From the NCBI GenBank assembly GCA_022567855.1, contig JADFGE010000007.1:1-22260 (forward strand): a DNA stretch of 22,260 nt. The letters run 5' to 3'. Shown piece by piece: positions 1 through 6,726 of the stretch. The notes beneath the pieces were generated by a model. It had not been told where the DNA came from. It did not search any database and saw only the letters and a program-made list of their open reading frames with translations. The translations under genes were made by a program, and so were the position numbers. The stretch comes from Planctomycetota bacterium. GTDB lineage: Bacteria; Planctomycetota; Phycisphaerae; Phycisphaerales; SM1A02. Position 1 is the first letter of the stretch. The number at the start of each line of letters is the position of its first letter.

Positions 1-205
1 GCAGAAGGGGCCAGATGCTGTTTCGTTCGGTCGGAATCAGCCATGGGGCGATTGTACGGGCTTGGTGAGGCACTCGCCCGGACCGGCGGACCGAGCAACC
101 GTCACAGCTTGCCGTGGTGATGACGAAACTCGCGTCCCGGCGTTTGGCTCGGGGGCGATTGTTTCGCATGGTAGTGGTGCTTGAATAGCTAACTAGCCCT
201 GGATC
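1..205. other. Unassigned stretch upstream of an orphan terminator
   Basis: No gene is recognised here. One plus-strand frame is open from the window edge to a TGA at 182-184 (about 60 codons), but its translation matches no family I know and could be chance in GC-rich DNA. Stops occur in several frames around 182-195. Because a plus-strand terminator follows at 206-248, the stretch may be the 3' end of a gene or small RNA that begins outside the window. Confidence 0.3.
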
Positions 206-248
206 GGCCCCGTATCGGTTTGCCTCCCCGGTCGGGGCCTTTTTCTTT
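206..248 (+). terminator. Rho-independent terminator (plus strand)
   Basis: A perfect 7-bp stem, GGCCCCG (206-212) with CGGGGCC (233-239), is followed directly by TTTTTCTTT (240-248). The T-tract orientation terminates plus-strand transcription entering from the left edge. It also lies just beyond the stop of the minus-strand dehydratase gene (259), but it lacks a T-tract in that direction. Confidence 0.75.
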
Positions 249-258
249 GATCGCCGCC

Positions 259-777
259 TCAGGAATCGGCGAGCTGCTCGAGTCCCGCCTCACACAGAAT
301 CGTTCGGAAACTCTCCGCGAACACGAAGTTCTCCTGCGGGAATTCCAGACCGGCGATGTTCGTATCTATATGACTGAACATCAGATCAATTCGTCCAATC
401 AGCTGCCAGTCGGTCTCAGGGGGACTCATCCGATGCACGGCGCCTCGGGTCGAAGCGCCGCTTTTGTCGATGCGGTCCAACCGAGCCTCGAAACGGACCG
501 ACTGTCCGGGAAAGACGTCGCAATCAATCTGGGCGAGGACGACCTTCGCCAGAATCACGTTCTCTCGAAATCGATTGACTGAGCCGACGAGTATTCCCGC
601 GGTCTGGGCCATGCCTTCAATCATCAACGATGCGGGATAGACGGGAAGCGCCGCGCCGCGCTCATCGTCGCGGAAGTGATCGGCGAGGTAGTCTTCGTTC
701 GGCGACACGGCCTTGACGGCAACCAGCCGTGTGTTCGCCTCGAAGTCGATGATCCGGTCTATCCACATCCAGCGCAT
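259..777 (-). CDS. FabA/FabZ-like hotdog 3-hydroxyacyl-ACP dehydratase
   Basis: A 172-aa single hotdog-fold protein resembling beta-hydroxyacyl-ACP dehydratases of type II fatty acid synthesis. The N-terminal strand (MWIDRI), the DYLADHF segment with its candidate catalytic histidine, and the PASLMIEGMAQTAGIL helix (about residues 48-63) match the FabZ/FabA pattern. PVYPASLM replaces the usual FPGxPVMPGVL, so the enzyme may be a FabA-like or specialised paralogue rather than housekeeping FabZ. It lies downstream of the ACP gene on the same strand, across a 150-bp gap that holds a twin-hairpin element. No clear Shine-Dalgarno precedes the ATG; a second ATG at residue 4 is an alternative start. 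Substrate chain length cannot be told from sequence. Confidence 0.8.
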   Translation of the reverse strand: MRWMWIDRIIDFEANTRLVAVKAVSPNEDYLADHFRDDERGAALPVYPASLMIEGMAQTAGILVGSVNRFRENVILAKVVLAQIDCDVFPGQSVRFEARLDRIDKSGASTRGAVHRMSPPETDWQLIGRIDLMFSHIDTNIAGLEFPQENFVFAESFRTILCEAGLEQLADS

Positions 778-813
778 GGCAACGTCACTCGATCAGTCAG
801 AAAGCACGTCCAC

Positions 814-912
814 CGAAGCCGGGTCTGACGAGTCCGCGAGGAAGACCCGGGTAGATCGCATCCCATCGGACGTACCCGGACCTTCCTCGGGGACTCGTCA
901 GGTCCGGCTTCG
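814..912. repeat. Twin hairpin: two inverted copies of a 40-bp structured unit
   Basis: Arms 814-853 and 873-912 are inverted copies (35 of 40 positions match) around a 19-nt spacer. Each copy also folds alone. Copy 1 pairs CCGGGTC (819-825) with GACCCGG (844-850), with an inner TCC/GGA stem closed by a GCGA tetraloop (833-842). Copy 2 has CCGGACC/GGTCCGG at the equivalent place (876-882, 901-907). Four of the five differences form two compensatory base-pair changes in the small stem. It sits between the ACP and dehydratase genes and resembles REP/BIME-type elements; it could also attenuate or terminate transcription. Confidence 0.7.
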
Positions 913-927
913 AGGGGTTTGACGCAG

Positions 928-1344
928 TCACGCGGTCAGCTTGCGCTCGACGAAGTCTACGATCGAATTGACGGTGATCAGCTCGGCGACCTTCTCCACA
1001 TTCCGATCATTCTCGAAGCCGGAGAAATCCACGTGCGGCATGCGCTCTTTGAGCATGGTCATGCCCGCCTCGGTGAACTTGCCGTCGGCGACCCACTCGG
1101 GGTTCTCCAAGAGGTTCTCCGGGAACAGCTCGCCTTGCTCGATCTTGAACGGGCGGTCGGGCGTCGAGAAACTTTTCTCCAGACGAAAGACGATGTCCAG
1201 AAAATCGATCGACTCGGCTTCCAGGTCGCTGGTCAATGACGCTTCAGGGGTGACCTCTTCCTCGTCGACGCCTAAAGCCTCCTCCATGATGCTGCGGACG
1301 GTCTGAAAAATCTCCTCACGGGTCATCACAACACTCTCAGTCAT
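928..1344 (-). CDS. Acyl carrier protein with an internal insertion
   Basis: A 138-aa acyl carrier protein. The 4'-phosphopantetheine site is the DLEAESIDFLDIVFRLE stretch, with Ser45 in the position of the serine of the usual D-S-L motif. Helix I (about 8-24) and the acidic helix II are ordinary, and the last helix (LITVNSIVDFVERKL, about 121-136) matches the usual ACP C-terminus. Between them lie roughly 50 extra residues (about 60-115), where a standard ACP of 75-80 aa has a short linker. The ATG is preceded by AGGAGC at good spacing, and the gene begins 20 nt after the upstream dehydratase gene ends, consistent with one operon. It probably carries acyl chains to the two flanking dehydratases. 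It may be a specialised ACP rather than the housekeeping one. Confidence 0.85.
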   Translation of the reverse strand: MTESVVMTREEIFQTVRSIMEEALGVDEEEVTPEASLTSDLEAESIDFLDIVFRLEKSFSTPDRPFKIEQGELFPENLLENPEWVADGKFTEAGMTMLKERMPHVDFSGFENDRNVEKVAELITVNSIVDFVERKLTA

Positions 1345-1364
1345 TGAACAAGCTCCTGGGCGGT

Positions 1365-1796
1365 TCAGCCCGGGGAATCGTTCTCCACGACCAGCTCGGT
1401 CCTGATAGGACGCATGGTAAACCTTCCGGAGACGGCTGTCTCACCTGCGTTGTTTTTGGCGTTCACACGGCGTACAACGCCCGTGCCTCGGCAGGCGTAG
1501 ACGCCGTTGCCAAGGTCCTTGTGCAGGGTGACTTCAACCTCCAGCGTCTCGTTGGGTCGAACGAAGTTTCCAAACCTCAAGGCCTTGACCTGCCCCAACA
1601 CGAGCCTCGCATCGCCCCGCGACGCCAACATCCGCCTCGCCGCCTGCACCATCGTTTCCACCATCAACACGCCCGGCATGACTGGGAAGGTCGGGAAGTG
1701 GTCGGCCAGGTAATCCTCAGCCGGATCGACCCGCTTGATCGCGACGATGCGATCAGGCGATTGGTCGAGCACCGTGTCAATCAGATCAAACTTCAT
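1365..1796 (-). CDS. fabZ: 3-hydroxyacyl-ACP dehydratase, FabZ family
   Basis: A 143-aa hotdog protein, the normal size for FabZ, which dehydrates (3R)-hydroxyacyl-ACP to trans-2-enoyl-ACP in the cytosol. The signature is clear: DYLADHFPTFPVMPGVLMVETMVQ splits into DHFP (candidate catalytic His) and PVMPGVLMVE, the substrate-tunnel segment, followed by the helix carrying the catalytic acid (E in VETMVQA). The ORF stays open upstream to 1928, but homology starts at MKFDLIDTVLDQ, so I place the start at the ATG ending at 1796. No good Shine-Dalgarno is seen there. It is the first gene of the FabZ-ACP-dehydratase set on the minus strand and diverges from ftsK. Confidence 0.85.
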   Translation of the reverse strand: MKFDLIDTVLDQSPDRIVAIKRVDPAEDYLADHFPTFPVMPGVLMVETMVQAARRMLASRGDARLVLGQVKALRFGNFVRPNETLEVEVTLHKDLGNGVYACRGTGVVRRVNAKNNAGETAVSGRFTMRPIRTELVVENDSPG

Positions 1797-2103
1797 CACC
1801 GTCGCCGAATGTGAGACCGTCGAACCGAAGCCCGAGAGGGTAGGCGCGCGGCCCGATGGACGCAACTTGTTCAGGCCAGCGCAGGATCGTTGGCTATTTG
1901 TTGCGCCATCGAACGCGCGACGGTGCAAGCGAAACTCCCAACAGGCAGATCTTGGCGATGGGTGGCTCCTACGCGCGACTCCGAATTCAATCGTCCGACC
2001 TGCGCCGGAGCCGTTTGTGAGGCGCAGCAGATACTGCGCGAAGCGGCGTTAGCCGACTGCAATCCTGACCGAAAGTGATCGTCAGAGCCGATAGGCAAGG
2101 GCT
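1797..2103. other. Divergent intergenic region between fabZ and ftsK
   Basis: These 307 bp must carry promoters for both the leftward fatty-acid genes and rightward ftsK. No convincing -35/-10 pair was found. A 6-bp hairpin, GCGCAG/CTGCGC, lies at 2022-2039. TAGGCA at 2092-2097 ends 6 nt before the ftsK ATG and could be an imperfect -10 of a leaderless transcript. No credible ORF is present. Confidence 0.4.
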
Positions 2104-4650
2104 ATGGCACGCCAGGCTGTTGCTGCGCGCGAATACGACGGAGCGGACGACGCCGTGTCGCTGGCGATGCTTGCGCGGCGGGTGGGATGGATTGCGCTCG
2201 CCGCGGCGTGGATTTTCCTGGTTGTCGCCCTGGCCAGCTTTGATTCGGCGGACTGGCCCTCACACACCGTGTCAGCGCACAACGACCCGACGCGCAATCT
2301 TTGCGGGCCGGTCGGTGCGATCGTCGCTTATTGGGGCTACCACGTTATCGGAATCGGCTCGTGGGTCCTGCTGGCGGGACTCGCGGGGTATCTCGGGGTG
2401 ATCGTCACGGGGCGCGTCGTGACTCATCCAGTCGTGCGGGTCTTCGGCCTCATCTTCATGGCGGTCGCGGTGTCGAGCTTCCACGGATTGCTCGCGCCGC
2501 AAATCGGCGCACTGGCCGGCTCCACGGCGGGACTGCTGGCCGGGCTGCTGGTGGGCGAGTTCGATCAACGGTTCAGCAGCGTGGGGACATTCCTGATCCT
2601 CCTGGCGGGTTTTAGTGTCGGGGCGATCGTGGCGGTGGATCAACTGGTGCTGGCCATTCCGCCACTACTTGGCGCCGGCGCCCGGGCCGCACACCGGGCC
2701 GGCGCCGCGCCGGTGCGTCTCCTGCGCGCCCTTCGCACCCGGCCGGAGACCGCGTTAGCTACGGCGGGCGGACTACCAGCTCGGCGAGCCCGGGCCGACG
2801 TTCTCGTCGACGGCGCCCCCGACGAGTCTGACCAGCGACCGGCGGTGTCGCCGAAGCGCAGCCGACTCTCCGCGGAGGAGCTTCGCGACAAGATCGCCAG
2901 ACTTCCGGTGCGAATGGGCGGCGATCAGACCTCCGTCGCCAAGGACGAGGACATTCCCCGGCATGAGAGCTTCGAGGGATATCAGTTCCCCACATTAGAG
3001 CTGTTGCAAGATCCGGAATCGAACTACTCAGCCAAGATGGAGGCGTTCGTTCGCAAGCAGGCTGAGCAGCTTGAGAACGCGCTTCAGACGTATCACATTG
3101 ACGGGGAAGTGGTAGGAATCGAATCGGGCCCGGCGGTCACGTTGTACTCGGTGCAGTTGGTGCCGGGCACGAAAGTGGCGAAGATCCAAGCCGTGGCCAG
3201 CGATCTGGCCCGTGCGCTCCGCGCGCACAACATCCGGTTGGTCCCCAACATGGCGGGCAAGACCACGGTGGGGATCGAGATTCCAAATCTCTACAAAGAG
3301 CGCGTACGACTCAAGGAACTGATGAGCGGCGGACACGCCCAGGGCATGGTGCTGCCGATGTTCCTGGGCAAAGACGCTTCGGGTGAGCCGTTGGTGGCTG
3401 ATTTGACGCGCATGCCGCACATGCTGATTGCCGGCACGACGGGGTCGGGAAAAAGCGTGTGCATGAATTCGATCATCATGAGCTGGCTGTATACGAAACG
3501 CCCTGATGAGCTGAAGCTCATTCTCGTTGATCCGAAGATGGTCGAGCTGAGCCGGTTCGCCCAGATCCCGCATCTGATGTGCCCGGTGGTGACGGAGATG
3601 TCCAAGGCCACCGCTATCCTGGAGTGGGCCATCGACAAGATGGAGGAGCGCTACGAGCTGCTGCTGGAAGCGCAGGTGCGCGATGTCGCGGGGTACAATC
3701 AACTGACCGAAGAGGAGCTGTATGAAGCGTTCCAACCGGCCAACGAGGCGGAAAAGGCAAAGATCCCCAAGCGGCTGCCGTACATCGTCTTCATGATTGA
3801 CGAGCTGGCGGACCTGATCCTGACGCATAAGGACGTGGAGCACTACGTTGTCCGCATCGCGCAGAAGGCCCGTGCGGTGGGGATTCACTTGATCGTCGCC
3901 ACCCAGCGCCCCCAAGCGAACGTGGTGACGGGGCTGATCAAATCGAATATGCCGTGCCGCGTCAGCTTCAAGGTCGCCTCGGGGATGGACAGCCGGATCG
4001 TCATGGACCAAAAGGGTGCGGAACTGCTTCTGGGACAGGGGGACATGCTCTTCCTCTCACCGCACACGACCGAGGTCAAGCGTGCGCAAGGCACGTTGGT
4101 GACGGATGGAGAAATCCGCCGTGTTGTGAAGTTCCTCTGTGGCGTAGCCGCGCCGCAGTTTGAGCGAAGTCTCGTGGCGATTCGTTCAAGAACGATGGAA
4201 TCGAGCGACGAAGCCGACTCAGGTGAACGCGACCCGCTGTTCGAAGAAGCGGTTGAGATCATGATCGAAAGTGGGCGCGGCTCTGTTTCGTTGCTGCAAC
4301 GCCGCCTGGCCATCGGATACAGCCGATCGTCGCGACTGGTGGATCAGATGTATACGGCTGGGATTCTCGGCGATCACAAGGGCTCCGTCGCCCGCGAAGT
4401 GCTGCTGACGATCGATGAATGGGAGCAGATGAAGGCCATGGAGGATGCGGCTCAGGCCAGCGGAACGCTCTTTGCGGATGATGATGAAGACGAAGTAGGC
4501 GACGAAAAGGACGCAGACGACGAGCTGCTGGAAGACGACGAGGATGAGGAATACGAAGACGAGGAAGAAGAAGACGACGACGACGAAGAGGAAGAGCAAG
4601 AAGAAGAAGAAGAAGAGGAAAAGGAGGAGGTCGTCCAAGACAAGTCCTAA
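2104..4650 (+). CDS. ftsK: DNA translocase FtsK/SpoIIIE with long acidic C-terminal tail
   Basis: An 848-aa membrane-anchored hexameric ATPase that pumps chromosomal DNA through the division septum and works with XerCD at dif. The N-terminus holds four or five hydrophobic segments (about residues 20-185). A short linker (185-290) and an alpha/beta motor follow. Walker A is GTTGSGKSV (444-452, Lys450), Walker B is VFMIDELADL with Asp566 and Glu567, and the ATQRP motif comes after. A winged-helix gamma domain (about 710-775, with SRSSRLVDQMYTAGILG) recognises KOPS-like polar sequences. Residues 790-848 are almost entirely Asp/Glu, which is unusual because FtsK normally ends at gamma. A weak AAGGG precedes the ATG; an alternative start is the ATG at residue 20. 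Transcribed divergently from fabZ. Confidence 0.95.
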   Translation: MARQAVAAREYDGADDAVSLAMLARRVGWIALAAAWIFLVVALASFDSADWPSHTVSAHNDPTRNLCGPVGAIVAYWGYHVIGIGSWVLLAGLAGYLGVIVTGRVVTHPVVRVFGLIFMAVAVSSFHGLLAPQIGALAGSTAGLLAGLLVGEFDQRFSSVGTFLILLAGFSVGAIVAVDQLVLAIPPLLGAGARAAHRAGAAPVRLLRALRTRPETALATAGGLPARRARADVLVDGAPDESDQRPAVSPKRSRLSAEELRDKIARLPVRMGGDQTSVAKDEDIPRHESFEGYQFPTLELLQDPESNYSAKMEAFVRKQAEQLENALQTYHIDGEVVGIESGPAVTLYSVQLVPGTKVAKIQAVASDLARALRAHNIRLVPNMAGKTTVGIEIPNLYKERVRLKELMSGGHAQGMVLPMFLGKDASGEPLVADLTRMPHMLIAGTTGSGKSVCMNSIIMSWLYTKRPDELKLILVDPKMVELSRFAQIPHLMCPVVTEMSKATAILEWAIDKMEERYELLLEAQVRDVAGYNQLTEEELYEAFQPANEAEKAKIPKRLPYIVFMIDELADLILTHKDVEHYVVRIAQKARAVGIHLIVATQRPQANVVTGLIKSNMPCRVSFKVASGMDSRIVMDQKGAELLLGQGDMLFLSPHTTEVKRAQGTLVTDGEIRRVVKFLCGVAAPQFERSLVAIRSRTMESSDEADSGERDPLFEEAVEIMIESGRGSVSLLQRRLAIGYSRSSRLVDQMYTAGILGDHKGSVAREVLLTIDEWEQMKAMEDAAQASGTLFADDDEDEVGDEKDADDELLEDDEDEEYEDEEEEDDDDEEEEQEEEEEEEKEEVVQDKS

Positions 4651-4888
4651 ATCCGCCGGCTGAACGTTCGCACACACCGTGCGCTGGCGCACGCGCCCGG
4701 GTTCCTCGGTCGGGGGGCGGTGGGCAGCCAACAAAACCGGATGGTGGCTTGGTTGGCCGGAAGGCGGCGTCAGGACCTCGGGTGCGTTGGCGTGTAATAC
4801 CAGCCCGCTATCGGCCGTCACCAGGATCGCAAAAAGGGCCTTGGCGGGCCTTCAGTGGGCCGGGGGCACAAAAATCGGCCTTTGGCTA
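4651..4888. other. Gene-free region downstream of ftsK
   Basis: About 240 bp of GC-rich sequence with several GGCC-rich stretches and no credible ORF on either strand; the open frames here are low-complexity and match nothing. No T-tract terminator for ftsK was recognised. Confidence 0.4.
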
Positions 4889-4916
4889 TTGCCCATATCC
4901 GAAGCGATGCGATAAT
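4889..4916 (+). promoter_or_regulatory. Candidate sigma-70 promoter for the downstream small RNA
   Basis: TTGCCC (4889-4894) and GATAAT (4911-4916) are separated by 16 nt and predict a transcription start near 4923. The palindrome GCGATATCGC (4918-4927) sits at the start region. This is one of the better -35/-10 pairs seen in the window, and a strong plus-strand terminator follows about 340 nt later without a conventional gene between. Confidence 0.5.
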
Positions 4917-5116
4917 GGCGATATCGCGGCGAGCACCGACCAAACCAAGGGAGAACCCCTTGCCGGGCGGCGGAGGCGGACCGCGACGACCGCAGGCCGA
5001 CCACACCTCCATACGGTTCGGCCTGCGGGCGATGAGCCCCTTGGGACGCCGAGGGGATAAGAATCCTGGCGGCGGGTGGTCACGCTCGCGACGGCTGGGG
5101 AGACCCCATATTTATC

Positions 5117-5128
5117 AAGGAGGTGATC
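5117..5128 (+). promoter_or_regulatory. Exceptionally strong Shine-Dalgarno sequence
   Basis: AAGGAGGTGATC is fully complementary over 12 nt to the canonical 3' end of bacterial 16S rRNA (GATCACCTCCTT). GGAGG ends 7 nt before the GTG at 5131, an optimal spacing. Most other genes in the window have weak or no Shine-Dalgarno, so this site stands out and fixes the start of the 13-codon ORF. Confidence 0.7.
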
Positions 5129-5130
5129 AA

Positions 5131-5172
5131 GTGAATTTACTAGGTGACTGTACAAAGGGGCTGCACGCCTAA
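5131..5172 (+). CDS. 13-codon small ORF behind a perfect Shine-Dalgarno
   Basis: The GTG start and TAA stop encode MNLLGDCTKGLHA. The frame is open upstream to 4855, but the ribosome binding site selects this GTG. The peptide matches no family I know. It has no transmembrane segment or signal peptide and carries one cysteine. The TAA (5170-5172) lies in the internal loop of the 5159-5209 hairpin, so a terminating ribosome would melt that structure. It may be a leader-type peptide whose translation matters more than its product, or a real micropeptide. No plus-strand gene follows before the terminator, which argues against a classical attenuator of a downstream operon. Confidence 0.45.
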   Translation: MNLLGDCTKGLHA

Positions 5173-5228
5173 TCCCGTGCGTCCGACGGGGTTGCACGGG
5201 AGTGCAGCCTGTGAGCTAAAACTCACGG

Positions 5229-5264
5229 ACCCGGCGAACAACAATTCGCCGGGTTCTTTTGTTT
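5229..5264 (+). terminator. Rho-independent terminator of the small RNA
   Basis: A perfect 10-bp stem, ACCCGGCGAA (5229-5238) with TTCGCCGGGT (5245-5254), has a CAACAA loop and is followed by TCTTTTGTTT. The orientation is plus strand. It is among the strongest terminators in the window. Confidence 0.85.
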
Positions 5265-5265
5265 G

Positions 5266-5290
5266 TAGCGATCAGCGGTTAGCGATCAGC
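5266..5290. repeat. Short tandem direct repeat
   Basis: TAGCGATCAGC occurs at 5266-5276 and again at 5280-5290, separated by GGT. It lies between the small-RNA terminator and the pilT 3' end. Confidence 0.7.
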
Positions 5291-5296
5291 TCTGAG

Positions 5297-5381
5297 GCTC
5301 TTTCCGATGCCTCATGCCTTTTTCATTCCCCCGTAGGGTCAAGCCCTACGGCTAAACGCTCTTTCACGATGCCTCGATGCC
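5297..5381. repeat. Imperfect direct repeats flanking a hairpin
   Basis: A 22-bp unit (5297-5318, beginning GCTCTTTC and containing GATGCCTC then ATGCC) recurs as a 24-bp unit at 5358-5381 with two single-base insertions. The hairpin at 5331-5351 lies between them. Further GATGCC/CATGATGCC copies continue to 5390. The arrangement suggests a small repetitive element or slippage-prone spacer. Confidence 0.55.
5331..5351. repeat. REP-like hairpin, copy 1 (possible pilT terminator)
   Basis: CCGTAGGG (5331-5338) pairs perfectly with CCCTACGG (5344-5351) around a TCAAG loop, followed by CTAAACG. It lies 45 nt beyond the pilT stop between convergent transcription units. A second hairpin with the same layout and covarying stem is at 16090-16110, also between convergent units. 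Confidence 0.65.
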
Positions 5382-5395
5382 ATGATGCCTTCGTC

Positions 5396-6511
<1,116 letters not shown>

Positions 6512-6726
6512 GCCACGTCCCTTTGCGCTTGCGGTTCCAAATCTTCTTCCGTGCGACCGCCCGCAGTGTGCGTCGGCCTCATACAACAGACTCTATCACG
6601 CCGAGGGCAGTGACCGAAACCTGTTTCTGATGAATGGTAGCCATTTGCGAGGCCGATCGGCCTGAAAGGCCGCGAAATCGCCTATCCTGAGCGGATCGAG
6701 GCGGCGGTCTGGTAACGGGAGCGACG

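Larger units (their letters stand above)
4923..5264 (+). ncRNA. Candidate structured RNA with small ORF and gated ribosome binding site
   Basis: A predicted transcript of about 340 nt between a promoter and a rho-independent terminator. Stem-loops seen by eye: CAAGGG/CCCTTG (4946-4951, 4957-4962); a perfect 11-bp stem (4990-5000 with 5018-5028) with a 17-nt loop; CCCCTTGG/CCGAGGGG with a GACG loop (5037-5056); and TGGGG/CCCCA with an AGA loop (5096-5108). The Shine-Dalgarno follows at 5117-5128 with a 13-codon ORF, then a composite hairpin (5159-5166/5202-5209 outside, 5174-5180/5194-5200 inside) and GTGAG/CTCAC (5211-5226). Loop bases CACCTCC (5004-5010) complement GGAGGTG (5119-5125). It has no tmRNA, RNase P, SRP or common riboswitch signature that I recognise. 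It could be a regulatory RNA, a dual-function RNA or a peptide gene. Confidence 0.55.

Noticed and set aside
819..850. Hammerhead-ribozyme-like core (CTGACGAGTCC then GCGAGGA)
   Set aside because: It resembles the CUGAUGAGUCCGUGAGGA part of hammerheads, but the conserved GAAA after stem II is absent (GAAGAC instead), and the flanking arms pair with each other rather than forming stems I and III.
896..912. CAGGTCCGG resembling the SRP RNA conserved loop
   Set aside because: The required GGAAGGAAGCAG context is missing; the match comes from the twin-hairpin stem.
3028..4011. 327-codon minus-strand frame within ftsK
   Set aside because: Antisense to the FtsK motor domain, rich in His and Arg, with no recognisable domain.
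4452..4643. Poly-serine minus-strand ORF
   Set aside because: It is simply the antisense of the GAA/GAC-rich acidic tail of FtsK.
4923..5264. tmRNA, RNase P RNA or a standard riboswitch
   Set aside because: No alanine tRNA-like ends or tag ORF ending in LAA, no GAGGAAAGUCC core of RNase P, and no aptamer motif I recognise.
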